A DNA stretch of 64,000 nt. Origin: Brachypterus glaber (taxonomy: Eukaryota > Arthropoda > Insecta > Coleoptera > Kateretidae). The position numbers and the translations under genes were made by a program. The stretch covers positions 12,685,986-12,749,985 of the forward strand of contig OY294046.1 of the NCBI GenBank assembly GCA_958510825.1, given 5' to 3'. This document shows positions 23,180 through 34,904 of this stretch, piece by piece. The notes under the pieces are model-generated. The model was given only the letters and a program-made list of their open reading frames with translations, was not told the origin of the DNA and made no database searches. The first letter of the stretch is position 1, and every line of letters starts with the position of its first letter.

Positions 23180-23400
23180 ACCCCATTTTACCGTCCGATT
23201 TTTACCAAAAACAATCCCAGCCTAGAACTTTGGATAATCATCCTGTGGTCCAAATTTGAAGTCTTTAGCCTAAAGCGTTCTTGAGTTATCGTGGTCAAAA
23301 ATTTCCCGGAAACACAGACCGACAGACAAAAACATTTTTGACGCAAATCATATTTTTTTATATAAAACGTTCAGAAACGTAAAAAAAGCAATAAAAATTT
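23180..23400. repeat. Second copy of the GAGTTATCGTGGTCA repeat
   Basis: It is closely similar to 19555-19800: CCAAATTTGAAGTCTTTAGC, AGCGTTCTTGAGTTATCG, ATTTCCCGGA and CATATTTTTTT occur in the same order and orientation. Non-coding. Confidence 0.75.
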
Positions 23401-23409
23401 TTCGATTTT

Positions 23410-23720
23410 TTTTTACTAACGCAAGACTTCCCTTGTGGAAAGTAAGTAAGTAGTAACATTCAACTCCCTCGCTGAACCTATCCGACCTCCTAATGAAAGT
23501 CATGATGTACATCCAGGCAAGGGAACACAACTCTTCTCTTTGGAGCGTTGCCGCTCCAAAAATATCCCACCTTAGTTTACTAATATAAGCCGCTCGCTCA
23601 CTCCTAAGTGAAAAGACTATCCCTAATACTCCCCACACCTTGCGCAAAATGGGTCGTTTCTGATCTTTATCTTGGCATTGCCAAGTTTGCAAGGTTTTTT
23701 TTTACGCCTGTCAGGTGCCT
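23410..23720 (-). pseudogene. C-terminal remnant of an R1/I-like non-LTR retrotransposon
   Basis: On the minus strand one frame reads LGNAKIKIRNDPFCARCGEY, which resembles the zinc-knuckle start (CxxC) after the reverse transcriptase/RNase H of R1/I/LOA-type elements. A second frame reads KLRWDIFGAATLQREELCSL, then IMTFIRRSDRFSEG, like the terminal 'G-A-x-x-L-x-x-E-x-L' segment of the same family. The segments are joined by a frameshift and interrupted by stops. It is notably GC-richer than the flanks. Only the far 3' coding end remains. Confidence 0.65.
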
Positions 23721-23789
23721 AATTGCACTTTGCTTCTCTCTAGAAGCTAGGCAGTTTTTTCTTGCTTGGGCTGGTCTAGAAAAATGAAT

Positions 23790-25335
23790 ATAACTATTTT
23801 CCCAAGAAACAATTCGTATTTTATGGCGTTATTTGCTGAGAAAACATAGCTTTGAAAACTTGTAATATATATGCATATATGTGGTTAACAGTTTATTTAA
23901 AACAATTAAAATTTAATCAAATTTAAAATTAATTTAAGTTTTAAATAAATAAAATGTACCGTTGTTTCTACGTTTCAAATTATCCTTTAAATTTCCCTTA
24001 AGACTAAAAGTTTGTACAAGAATTATGCAACAAAGTGTAAGTAATATTATTTGCATAATTGCATAAATATTAAGTTGAATATGCATACTTATAATCAATA
24101 TATTTTTTATTGGGAAAAGCCTTGGTTAATTTCATATGACTATTTCACAAACAATATATAGGCCAATCAAAACCTTGCATTTTTAGTTTGTTGACGAATC
24201 AGATCAAAATGAATCTGATAATTTTTGCACATGTGCAATTATCACTTGGTTACTATGGAAACAAGAAACTGACAGTTACTGACATCTCAATAAATGTTAT
24301 ATTTTTGCAAAATGTGTTTTTAATTTGTCGCTTACCTTTAGTTGATTTATTTTTATTGATAAGCACTATAAATGCTTATTTTATTACCAAAACATTCTAG
24401 GTATAAACCTTAATTAATTTCAGATCATATATTATATTTTATGCACTTTCTATCTTTGAATCACTGATATTCATAAATTTTAATTGATTTAATTGAATCT
24501 TGGTATTAAAAACAGGCCACTCAAAACTAATTTAAACACTGATTTATTAAAAATATATTTACAGTAAAGAAGTAATTTACTTTTTTTAAATGACGGAACT
24601 CAAAACATCAAATGACTGCACTGTTAACTGAACGTAAATTGTTTTTTTTTTTAAGGGTGGAACTTCCGTTATTTTATTTCTTTTCAGTTGAAAACTAAAC
24701 TTTTTAAACAAAAACAGCAATGATTTTTATTTAAATGCTAAAATATATGATAACAACTATTTTATTGGAATAATCTGAAGCATAAAATATCCCTCAAGCA
24801 AAGTTTAGACTTGGCAACATTCGCGAACAAGTGAACATCGTGGTTTTAAAAAGCGAGACAAATTTTAGATTTAAAATTGTAATTATAGTTGTAAAATAAT
24901 ATTTTTGTTTAGTTCTTAAATTTTTAATTTTAATATGAAACAACATTAAATTATATACTTCCTTATTTTGTTTGTAAAATGTTGAATTATTCATAATTTT
25001 TTTACTGTATATAAAAAAATATTTTGCCTAAAGAAATTGTTTTCGTGCATTTTTCGTAAAATTCCTACGGTTAAAATATATTTTTTTAATATTCCCTGTT
25101 AGGGCTGTTAAATAAAATATGTAAATGTATATGCTACTTTCAATTCACCAGCTTCGCGAATCTTTTTGGTCCAAATATTAGAATTAGAAGCTTCTTTTAA
25201 GAATGCTTAAGAATTCTTAAAAGGATTTGTTAAAGGTCCTTAAAATATCGACAAAAATTGTATGACAAAACAATGTGGCAACCATGTGCGAAGTCTTTAA
25301 AGTCTAGGGAGCCCGTAATGTTAGTATATTATATT
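23790..25335. other. No gene; AT-rich
   Basis: No supported coding or structured feature. Near 25187-25235 there is a short palindromic patch (AGAAGCTTCTTTTAAG, CTTAAGAATTCTTAA) similar in style to the arrays in the element at 36950-38121. Confidence 0.4.
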
Positions 25336-25436
25336 ATATAACTAGTATGGAATAGACAATATTCCGCGCGAGCGGAAAGTTTGTCATACGAGCCGGCAGG
25401 CGAGTATGACGGTCCCGCAAGCGCGGAATGACTATT
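25336..25436. repeat. GC-rich nested hairpin, copy 1
   Basis: The outer stem is ATATTCCGCGC paired with GCGCGGAAT; the inner stem is GTCATAC paired with GTATGAC around GAGCCGGCAGGCGA. From ACTAGTATGG to GGTCCCGC (about 78 bp) it is identical to 45721-45798. It is very GC-rich for this region. A CR1/L2-like fragment starts immediately to the right, beginning with ATA repeats. Confidence 0.85.
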
Positions 25437-26204
25437 AATAATAATAATAATAATAATAATACATTTATTGAACCACTAAAAAGATTTACAATAGAGAAAA
25501 AAAATACAATTTTTATGTAAGTTCAAAGGACCAGATTAAGATTTGCATCTCATTCTTCCTCTGGCCCCAAAATAGAGATGACAATTTTGTAAAGGGATCA
25601 TTAAACTAAAAAATAATAAAAATATTTAAGTTACCTACATATCAATACATTATAAGAACATATGCTGCCAAAAAGAAAAATAAAGTTAGTTATTTTGTTC
25701 GCACAAAAGCATATTTTTTATTAGATATTTGGCTCTTAAGGGGGAACTATTTTTTATGTATAACAGTAAATTATTATATAACTGATAAATGTCAAATGTA
25801 AATGACTTCTTAAAAAACTCTGTTCGCCGAGAAGGTGGATCCATTAAACCTCTATGGCGAGTACGGAGACTGTGGACGTCATCTCTAAACCTGATTTTGT
25901 TATACAAATAAGGTGGAGTTCTAGTACTGATTATTTTGTGATATAAGTAAAGTTTGTGCAATTTTCGTCTATAAAACATATTTAGCCAACCAGATTGCTG
26001 CAGATATGGTGTAATATGGAGGCCCCTACGTACTCCGTAGATCAACCGCAGGCATGAATTTTGCATTCTCTGTATCCTTCTTTTTTCAATGTTATTTAGG
26101 TATGTGTCATACACGGTATCACAATAATTGAAATTTGACAAAATAAGAGAATCACATAAAACTTTTTTAAAATTTTGAGTAAATATAAATAGTTTGTAGT
26201 ACAT
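25437..26204 (-). pseudogene. CR1/L2-like non-LTR retrotransposon, 3' part
   Basis: An open frame of 172 codons (25686-26204) encodes the region after the reverse-transcriptase catalytic core: LCDSLILSNFNYCDTVYDTY, then RIQRMQNSCLRLIYG and a basic C-terminal region (RFRDDVHSLRTRHRG). This matches the thumb/C-terminal layout of CR1/L2-like elements. It has a 3' UTR and an (ATT)n tail at 25437-25460. The catalytic FADD region is absent, so it is 5'-truncated and inactive. Confidence 0.8.
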
Positions 26205-27134
26205 ACGTGTTGTAGACTATACTTTTTCTTCGACTGCAAATATGAAACACTGTATGGCTTTAAACTGCAGACAAAGTTAAAAACCATGTTTTTTGTGACT
26301 CGACATTGTAAATGCAACAAAACACATATTTTTAAATAAAGCTATTAATGTTATTTAATAATTTTATCAAATCAGTACTTAAAAAAGATTTTTATTTAAA
26401 TTTAGCACAAATTTACAAATTATAATGCAAAAAATTGAAGGTTATGTCAGATTGTTGTGACAGATATCAGGTTTCAATATTTAACAATAGATGGAGCAGT
26501 TTTATTTTTTTGAACTAAATTGATAAAAAATTGGTCAAATATTAAGAAAAACTAATAAACTTTATGTAATTTTAACGCAAAACTTTAGACTACATTAAAT
26601 TATTCAATATTTCATGGTAAAATATATAAATTTTTGCTAATTTTGCTACAGTTTTATTTACTTTTATAAACAAGAGATGGCACTACATGTGCTCATTCTA
26701 ACACTTGATACGTAATATTCATACCGTATCTAGAGCTAGAATAGATTCATTCTGTCTTTGAAAAGTGTGTGTATTTGCTTACATTCTAAAGCAGTCGTAG
26801 AAAAAAATATTATTGTGTAGAGCCCGTAATGATAAAGTTATTTTGAAAGTTTAATATAAGAAAATTGTCATCAAAATAGCCCATTAAGACTGTTATTCGG
26901 TATTTAATAAATAAGTTTGATACGTAATAAACCTCATCACATCACATCATAAACGTTAAAAAATAATAGCAGTTATAATCAATATCACTGAGTAGCCCCT
27001 AATATCATAATTATAAAGTGCGATTCTTTGAAGGTTTAGTATGATCCTCTAGCAAACTTTTTTTTATAAATCGATTCCAGTCTAGAGCTCATCAACAAGT
27101 GGTCTGGAGTTCCTTAACAAAAACTGTGGTATTT
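26205..27134. other. No gene; AT-rich intronic DNA
   Basis: I see no supported exon, repeat pair or structured element. Confidence 0.4.
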
Positions 27135-27200
27135 ATTATAATAGTAATTATATACCAAGGTAGAGAATATATTTTTTATAGCCGAACGTATTATCCTAGC
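27135..27200. repeat. Left-arm fragment of the 627-765 hairpin family
   Basis: TAGTAATTATATACCAAGGT followed by AGAGAA and TTTTTTATAGCC matches 628-669. The rest of the hairpin is missing. Confidence 0.7.
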
Positions 27201-28105
27201 AAATACAAAGGTCTCATCCAGGATGTAGATGCACTTTTGTGTCCACTTTGTGTTGGGACAAATCACTATGGGCCAGAAGAGCTGCGTTTTTGGCCCAAAG
27301 TCGACAAATTTTACTTTTGAATTTCAAAAAAGTAAATGGGGCAAAGGAACAAGGAATAGTTGAGGAATTTATTCTCAAAAATGTTATACATTATATTAAA
27401 GCGTTTTTTTTTCTACAAGAGTTTAATTTAAACTAGAAAACCCCATATAAATTTTTGAATGCTTTATATTAGTAAAATAAATACTATACTTTTGAATAAG
27501 CAATCATTTAAGTTCTGTTATGAATTAAAATAATTAAAAGAGGTATAAACTAACTAAATATCGTATTTAATTAATAAAAAAATTAATTCTTAAGAATACC
27601 CCTTTTTCCCCTATTTTTTTTTTGTTTTTCAAAAAACGAAAATTTTGATTTTTTATTTTTTTTTTGATAAATTTGTTCACATTTTTATTTTCACTTAAAA
27701 AAAGAATAAAAAAAAAAGTTATTTTTTAAATTTTTTTATGAACATTTTTTTTTTCATTTTAATTTTTTGTCTTCCTTGTTCTTTGTCTTTTTTTGAAAAC
27801 TTTTTTTATAATTTTTGTTTATACTTTATTTTATAACTTTTTTTAACAAATTCTCGTTTTACAATTTTTTTAATTTTTTTTTGCAAAACAATAGGTGGTT
27901 TAATAAAATTATAAAAAAAGTTTTCAAAAAAAGTTTTTTCTTTCGGAAGACAAAAAAAAATAAAAAAAAAATGAAAAAAAAAATTGAAAAAAAAAATTAC
28001 TTACCTCCCCAACATGCATGTCCATAATTTAAGCAGTTACCTAGAACAATAACAAAATTGATTTCTTTCAATACAATAACTAAAATTAAAATTTTAACCA
28101 AATAT
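27201..28105. other. No gene; long A/T homopolymer-rich stretch
   Basis: The interval from about 27590 to 28010 is dominated by T-runs followed by A-runs. This gives chance ORFs rich in Phe/Lys and an imperfect inverted structure. No coding evidence. Confidence 0.5.
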
Positions 28106-28114
28106 TTGGAAAAA

Positions 28115-28157
<43 letters not shown>

Positions 28158-30658
28158 TCCATTTATTTTTACAATCTGTCCGTAGACAATAAGTAAATTA
28201 TATGACAAAGTAAGAATGACATGTAGAAAACTTTTACATTAAAAAGATTCTTTAAAATTATCTATAAGACAGTTTAACATAATGGAAATTTTAACTTAAT
28301 TAAACCTATTTAATAAGTCCATTGGTTTGAATCGTTTTAGACGGCGCAAATCACCATCATCTATATATAACCCCCTAACAAGCTGGTTGGAATGCACATC
28401 GGTACGGTCTTTATATTTAAGACTAACTTCTTTAATAACTTCCTTTATGGAAGGTACTTGTAGGTCTCTTTCAATAAATTTGTTTGGTACATACCATGGT
28501 GCATTTGTTATAGTACGTAGGACTTTATTTTGGAACCTTTGTAATATTTCCAAGTTGGAATTACTGGCTGTTCCCCACAACTGAATACCGTATGTCCAAA
28601 TAGGTTTTAATATTGATTTGTACAATAGCAATTTACTCTCCAAATTTAACTGAGATTTTCTTCCAATTAGCCAGTACATTTTTTGTAACTTAAGTCCCAT
28701 TTGTTTTCTTTTGGTGAAAATATGTTTTTGCCAAGTTAGGCGCCTATCCAAGTGTATTCCAAGATATTTTACATCGTTGGTTTGTTTAAGTGAAGAGTTA
28801 TTAAGATAAACAGCTGGACATGTATCTCTTTTAAGTGTAAAAGTTATGTGAGTGGATTTGCTCTCATTAGCTTTTATCTTCCATTTTCTTAGCCACTTTT
28901 GTATCTTATCAAGGTGGGTTTGAAGATTTCTTGATGCTGTTGCGGCATCTTTGTGTGAGGATAGTATTCCAGTATCATCTGCAAAAGTGGCTATTCTTGT
29001 GTATCTGGTGGTTGGAAGGTCAGCAGTAAAAAGAAGATATAGTATTGGCCCCAGAACACTACCTTGGGGCACTCCTGATTTTATTTCGTATAGATCTGAG
29101 TATTCTGTTTGGTATTTAACTAGAAAATGTCTGTCAGAGAGATATGAATTAAGTAGCAGGTAAAAATGATATGGTAGTGCTTTTTTTAATTTGTAAAATA
29201 AGCCAGGATGCCAGACTTTATCGAAGGCTTGAGTTATGTCTAATAGGGCAGCTGAGCAGTATCTTTTATTTTCAAAGTCATTATTAATTTGTTTAACTAA
29301 TCTATGGACTTGTTCTACTGTACCGTGTTTCTTTCTAAAACCAAATTGATAATGTGGTATTAGGTTTTTCTCGTCAATAATGGGTTGAAGTCTATGAAGA
29401 ATTAGCTTTTCCAAACCCTTAGAAAGAACAGGAAGCAAGCTTATAGGTCTGTAAGATGTCAATTCGTCAAGTTTTTTGCCTGGCTTTGGTATCATGCTAA
29501 TTTGTGCTACTTTCCATTGTTGGGGAAAATAGTTGCATCTTAAGACGGCATTGTATATTTGTAATATTGCTACCATTCCTTTTTTAGGTAAATTTTGTAA
29601 TATTTTCCCAGTAATAAGGTCAAATCCTGGTGCTTTACTTGGTTTTATCTCGTGCATAATAACTTTCTTAACCTCCTTGAGTGTAAAAGGTTTGATCGGA
29701 AAGTCCATTTGAAATGGTTCTTCTAATCCCTGCTCGACTTCTAAAATGTCTTCTGGTAGTGTGTCAATTTCAAAAGGCTCAAACACTTTCGAAAGATGTT
29801 TTGCAAAAGCAGTGCTTTTTTCTTTATCATCTCTGGCCCACTTATTATTTTCAACTCGTATAGGTGGTATTTGGTTTAGAGGTCGGTTCAGTTTGTTTGT
29901 AGCTTTCCACAGTGAATAGTCAGTATCCTTTCTTGCAGTTAACCCTTTTAAATAATTCTGAATTGATTGATTCTTTAGCTTATTTAATAAATCAGTTAAT
30001 TCTTTATTTTTTTTATTAAATATTTTTTTATCATCCCTGTTTTTGGATACTTGCCATGCCTTCCTAAGTCTCCGTTTCTCAGCAATCTTTTCTTGCACAA
30101 CAATTGGTGCATTATTCTTTTCGTGTGCGTGTTTTGATGTATATAGAGTTGCATTCCAAGCTGCTCGTTGGATGATTTTAGTTAAATTAGTTACTGCAGT
30201 CTCGATGTCACCTTCCGTTTTTAGTGGGATTTTCAAATCTATGTGAAGGTCCAAATCCAGCTGAAATGCTTCCCAGTTGGTATTTTTATTGCAAAGATTT
30301 GGTGGTCTAGAAGTTGGTACTACTTCTGAGAACATTTCTACTATAATTGGCGTATGATCAGAAGACAAATCTAGGGAGGATGAAACTTTAAACTTCTTAA
30401 CGTCAACTCCCTTTGTTATGCAGAAATCAAGTAGGTCTGGAATTTTATTTGGATCTGTGGGCCAGTACGTAGGTTCTCTTGTACTCAAGTAACGAAGATT
30501 ATTTTTATTGATAGTGGATAATAATTCTCTACCCTTGGTAGTTATTAACCTTGATCCCCATTGTGTATGCTTAGCATTGTAGTCTCCGCCTGCTATAAAT
30601 TGTGTACCAAGAGATTTGAAGAAGGTTTCGTAATGTTCTTTTTTGTTGGAAAAAAGTT
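28106..30658 (-). mobile_element. 5'-truncated Jockey-clade non-LTR retrotransposon with target duplication
   Basis: The insert lies between two perfect copies of TTGGAAAAAAGTT (28106-28118 and 30646-30658), a 13-bp target-site duplication. On the minus strand the 3' end carries a poly(A) tail (38 T on the plus strand at 28117-28154, two shared with the duplication). The 5' end breaks off within the endonuclease domain, as expected when target-primed reverse transcription stops early. It lies in intron 1, in the same orientation as the host gene. Intact duplication and open frame point to a fairly recent insertion. Confidence 0.95.
28296..30644 (-). CDS. ORF2 fragment: endonuclease (partial) and reverse transcriptase
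   Basis: The frame stays open for 782 residues from the truncated 5' edge to the stop; the first residues come from mid-protein, so no native start is present. It opens in the apurinic-type endonuclease with GGDYNAKHTQWGS and SSDHTPII. Reverse-transcriptase blocks follow: SYRPISLLPVLSKGLEKLI, LLDITQAFDKVWH (catalytic Asp), SGVPQGSVLGPILY and FADDTGIL (catalytic Asp pair). The C-terminal part (YGIQLWGTAS, ending RRLKRFKPMDLL) is typical of the Jockey clade. All RT catalytic residues are present, but half the endonuclease and ORF1 are missing, so it cannot move by itself. Confidence 0.93.
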   Translation of the reverse strand, partial: KKEHYETFFKSLGTQFIAGGDYNAKHTQWGSRLITTKGRELLSTINKNNLRYLSTREPTYWPTDPNKIPDLLDFCITKGVDVKKFKVSSSLDLSSDHTPIIVEMFSEVVPTSRPPNLCNKNTNWEAFQLDLDLHIDLKIPLKTEGDIETAVTNLTKIIQRAAWNATLYTSKHAHEKNNAPIVVQEKIAEKRRLRKAWQVSKNRDDKKIFNKKNKELTDLLNKLKNQSIQNYLKGLTARKDTDYSLWKATNKLNRPLNQIPPIRVENNKWARDDKEKSTAFAKHLSKVFEPFEIDTLPEDILEVEQGLEEPFQMDFPIKPFTLKEVKKVIMHEIKPSKAPGFDLITGKILQNLPKKGMVAILQIYNAVLRCNYFPQQWKVAQISMIPKPGKKLDELTSYRPISLLPVLSKGLEKLILHRLQPIIDEKNLIPHYQFGFRKKHGTVEQVHRLVKQINNDFENKRYCSAALLDITQAFDKVWHPGLFYKLKKALPYHFYLLLNSYLSDRHFLVKYQTEYSDLYEIKSGVPQGSVLGPILYLLFTADLPTTRYTRIATFADDTGILSSHKDAATASRNLQTHLDKIQKWLRKWKIKANESKSTHITFTLKRDTCPAVYLNNSSLKQTNDVKYLGIHLDRRLTWQKHIFTKRKQMGLKLQKMYWLIGRKSQLNLESKLLLYKSILKPIWTYGIQLWGTASNSNLEILQRFQNKVLRTITNAPWYVPNKFIERDLQVPSIKEVIKEVSLKYKDRTDVHSNQLVRGLYIDDGDLRRLKRFKPMDLLNRFN

Positions 30659-31459
30659 AAAAAAAAGAAAACTCTTCTTAATTCTGCTGCAAGAACAGAT
30701 CTAACCGTATGGTAATTACCAAGGATTCCAAAATAGTTACGCCTTCTGTAAGTTTCTTTTTAATTTTTGGGGGATTTGAGGGATTGTTTAAAAATACAGG
30801 GTTCGTCCTCTCATCGAACATGATTTTTCATGAAAATTTCATATCGATCAACTATTGCGTTGTTAAGTTAAGGATAGTTAAGGATAGACGGACGGAAGAA
30901 CTGATAGACTAACGAACGGACAGACAGACGGACGGAAAAAAATTAAAGTTGTACAGAATTCAATAATAAACATTTTTATATAATTTTTTTGATCTGGAGT
31001 AATTTTGACGAACTTACTTAGCACTTTATATTCTGAGAAGTATGATAAGAGGCTTTTTTCTATTTTGCGACTCTTATAAGCTCATAATCACACGCATTTT
31101 GCGTGTTCTTATAGGCCCATAAGAGGTCTCTACTTTTTTTTCTGTTGGGTTGGCAACATACAAAAGCCTATCTCTTGACGTTTTGCGTGCAAATGTCAAT
31201 TTCGATTTAAAGTCTAATTTTTTACAAAATTTTGTGTTTGGGTTATTTTTTACCGTGTTAAAAATTGTGGACTGGTTAGTTGCAGTGAAAAAAGAAGAGA
31301 TGACTGTAAAATATATCAAAATATCATTTGTTCTTAGAATTTTAAACATAGTGTAAACTGTAATGCCAACCCAAAACAAAAATCCCTAAATCAGTCATCA
31401 ATTTAAATGTAAGTTTTTTAAATTTTAGAGCAAAATGAAAAAATTGCATAAAGCACTCG
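30659..31459. other. No gene; AT-rich intronic DNA
   Basis: A GGACGGA/CAGACAG short repeat is present at 30885-30940. Overlapping chance ORFs on both strands at 31074-31379 show no recognisable motif. Confidence 0.4.
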
Positions 31460-31562
31460 TTTCATAACACGTTTTTAGAGCACTAGTACTTTAGAAAACT
31501 CGCCGAAAGCGGTTCGTTTTTTAAACTTGTACTCGTGGGCTAAAAACGTATGTTATGATACT
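31460..31562. repeat. Small hairpin element
   Basis: TCATAACACGTTTTTAGAGC is complementary to GGGCTAAAAACGTATGTTATGA, and CACTAGTACTTTAG to the inner right arm, around a GC-richer loop CGCCGAAAGCGG. Same general design as the hairpins at 627, 25336, 45706 and 47790, but different sequence. Confidence 0.75.
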
Positions 31563-31654
31563 AGTACTTTAATATACTATTAAACACCTTTGGAGAAGCC
31601 CTTTTATAGTTGCACAATAAAACAGTTTATTTGTGTCAACAAAATTTTGGTTGG

Positions 31655-31828
31655 ATATGGCCAATTGAATTATTTGGTTGTGAGAAATAAATTTTATTTC
31701 TGTCAAATAAACTTTTTTGTTCCCATTAATAAATCATTTTGAATTTAAAATATTTGTTTACATGAACTAAATAATTATTTAACTCAAATAAAATTTGTTA
31801 CAACCAAATAATTTAATTGGCCATATAC
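31655..31828. repeat. Hairpin/MITE with ATATGGCCAATT arms
   Basis: ATATGGCCAATTGAATTATT plus TGGTTGT is inverted at ACAACCAAATAATTTAATTGGCCATAT, with a diverged AT-rich interior. Non-coding. Confidence 0.75.
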
Positions 31829-32208
31829 AAATAAATTCTTTTTATCAGTTTGTAACTATTTTTAATTCATTATTTTCTCCTGGTTGAATTTTATATATGA
31901 CTTAAAATACATTCAAATGAAGCTATGTATTTTCAAATCGTGAGGTCTTGGATCGGGTTTCTTTGGGTGCTAGGAACTCCAAAAAGGTGGCGAAACGGGG
32001 TCCCCGAAAAATATATTTTTAACATACCGTGTCAAACACATTACATTTATTACATTTACATTAGTCTATTTTCACAGTTTGGACAGCTGGTCAATGGGTA
32101 AAAATACACTTTAAAAAGTTTATTTGACATTTATGTCAATACTAAAGAATTTTTATTTAATCAAAATGTTATTTCATAAATTCTTATTTCTTTAAAAAAT
32201 TAGGTACC

Positions 32209-33242
32209 ACATATCGTCCACTAAAGGCTCTAGTTGTCTAACTCCAAATTTTTCAAAAATGAGATTTTTATCAAATTTGCTTCATTATCTGATTACCAAC
32301 ATACTTCAAAAAAAAAAGTTGCATTAAACCAATATCAGCCTCAAAAAATGCAAAAATGTAAATATTTTAAGTCGCTAAGTGTCTAACTCCATCATATGAT
32401 TGTGAGAAAACAATTAAATGAGAACTGTCACTAATGTCAAACTATTTCTCGACAACAGGGGATCCCGTTTATACCCTATGTTTAAGTTTCTATTTCAGAA
32501 AAAAAAACTAAAATAATTATAACTTAAATCTTTTTTATAATAATAAATACTTAACTAAATCCAAAAAACATAAAAAAAATATGCAGCAAACTGTTAAAGA
32601 TTCGTTACATTTATGATACATACATAATTATGTATAATAATATAGATTAGAATTTAGTTAGATAATATTTGATTGTTTAATAATATTAGATTTTAATAAT
32701 ATTGACCACAAAAATGTAAATAAGGTATTTAAGTTTTGAATGTTGCTTATTAATTATTATATTTTTATTATAACATAACGTTACAAAATAAAATATATTT
32801 TTTTCTCATGGGATTTAATTATTTTTATGAAGGTTTTATAATGTATAAATTTTATAATATTAATATTATCTAGGTAATATATATTTATGCCTATCTAGTA
32901 GTAATATTATATATTAAATATAAAAATATAAATTTTTTGTAATAATATTACGCGATATAATACGATAGGTATCCTCTTTTATCTTCCCTTGGAGTTAGAC
33001 CATTAGTGAATTTAGATTCTGTGGTTAAAATTTAATTTTCAAATAATTTATATTTATATATCTAAAATAGATAACAATGAAAAGTTTTAAATACATTAAC
33101 ACATTTCAAACATTTTTACCTGTGAACAAGCTAGTTTTAAAGTTCTAAATTGCTATAATTAAGTTTTAAATCGTTTTTTACGTCTCCTGAAAAATATGAC
33201 GTTTTGGAGTTAGACCGTTAGAGCCTTTAGATGACGATATGT
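32209..33242. mobile_element. TIR element with repeated GTCTAACTCC motifs
   Basis: CATATCGTCCACTAAAGGCT at the left is inverted at the right (GAGCCTTTAGATGACGATAT). The motif GTCTAACTCC follows the left TIR (near 32237) and recurs near 32380. Its complement GGAGTTAGAC occurs near 32990 and 33206, giving nested inverted copies. The interior is very AT-rich with no ORF. Confidence 0.85.
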
Positions 33243-33892
33243 CATAGTCACTTTTTAAAGACTGTTCTTGCGCCTTGGCACCAGAATTATTGTGTATAAC
33301 TATGAAAATAGCTTAATCTGAATGTAATAAATGTAGTGTATATAAATCGGAAAGTTAAATATAGATTTTTTGGTAGCTCATTGCCAGAGATTTTGGAGAT
33401 TCGGATGCGGATTCGGAACCTAGTATTTTAAGGTTAAAAGTCAAGGGTAAATTTAGATTAGATAAGAAAGAAGTTTTACACAAACAAAAGTATAATTAAT
33501 GTTATGTTTTAAAATAAAATTGTGCATATTTTAAATAAAAGATTTTAAATTACATTTTAAATCACATAAAAATATTTCTTTTTTAAATCAAAAAAGTCTT
33601 TTTAAATCTTTATGCCACAGCTATGTGAACAGTAGATCATGAGTTCTGTAGGGAACTTTTGACCTACTGTTAAGTTTGACAGCCATTGAGAATAGCCTGT
33701 TGTATGTGAAGATTTTGTACTTGTTTTTGTGTTAAGTGAGCTGTTTTATATATTCTTTAATATTTTTGCAATATAATTGACATTTTTCTTTCAGTGTGAT
33801 AAAATCCAAATATAATATTTTAAGGGATTTTTTTTCCGAAAAGTCCAAACCAACCCGAAAAAAAATGCATTGGTGGCCAAATTATAAGCCAA

Positions 33893-34476
33893 TTTTTTGT
33901 CGGGTCACCGGAACTAACCAGGTTACTGAAACTCGTTTTTGTGAGAATCGGTTACATACGGTAAGTGAGGGGAAGCGATGACGTCACTAACCGGCAGTAA
34001 CCGCGTCTAACACAGGTTCGGAGTTGAGTTAGATACGGTTAACCGTAAAAACTTAACCTATAAATTGTTTATTTACACCATAATTTACAGGCCTGTGGGA
34101 ATTTTTCTCGATTTGTATGCAAAATGTAAAAAATAGAGTAGGTAAGGTATTTCAACTTTTATTTTCTTCTAAGTGTTTGCTTATGTGGTTTAAAATTAAA
34201 TTCTTATATAAAAAACTATTTAAACTTATCATTGTTGTTTATTACTTTTCCCATGAACAAATAAACTTGGAAATGTAGTTTAAGTGCTTTTTTATCATAT
34301 CTTATCCAAAGAAAAATATATACCTTATCAATTTTTTGGGAGAAGTTAGGTTAGGTACTTGTCAAAACCTCAAGAAAATAACCAATGCGTTTTTGTGAGA
34401 ACTGTCGATTATACGAATTTAGTGGTGGGGATAAAAACCGTACGGTTAACCGGTGTTTCCACAAAAAATTGGCTAT
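33893..34476. mobile_element. TIR element with GCCAATTTTTTGT ends
   Basis: ATAAGCCAATTTTTTGT at 33893 is inverted at 34461-34476 (ACAAAAAATTGGCTAT). Subterminal GGTCACCGG/CCGGTG and the palindrome CGGTTAACCG support the pairing. The left part (33900-34040) is GC-richer. Non-coding. A shorter relative is at 34905-35038. Confidence 0.75.
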
Positions 34477-34904
34477 AGATTTTCCGCTGTGACCAAATTG
34501 ATTCAGTCCGACCCTGTAATTGTGAACATGTTAATATGCATAAATCCTTAAAATTCATAATGGGAATGAAATAAATTACACCGTTTTATGCATCACGACC
34601 ACTGTTTATGATGAAATTTGTTTTTCAAATTTTCTATTATTGTATGTGGGTTAATTCTTAGTATTCTAATTACCATACGCATAAAAGTTTATATGAATTA
34701 GGCACTTAGACATTTTTTTTGTTATCCTTTTTTTGACAAATTATGATAATTATTCATAACAAGGAAGTACTTCCTTGTTTCCATGAAAGGATTGTAACAA
34801 AACTGAAAAGAAAACTGCTGCCGACACAAAACAATATTTTTCCTACGACCGACATACACCGAAATAAGTTTTTTATTAGTTTTATGCGGATGATTGTTTT
34901 TATT

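Noticed and set aside
26096..26320. 74-codon ORF overlapping the retrotransposon fragment
   Set aside because: Out of frame with the reverse-transcriptase C-terminus and without motifs.
31074..31379. Overlapping 101- and 68-codon ORFs on opposite strands
   Set aside because: No recognisable domain, no signal of splicing and typical of chance frames in intronic DNA.
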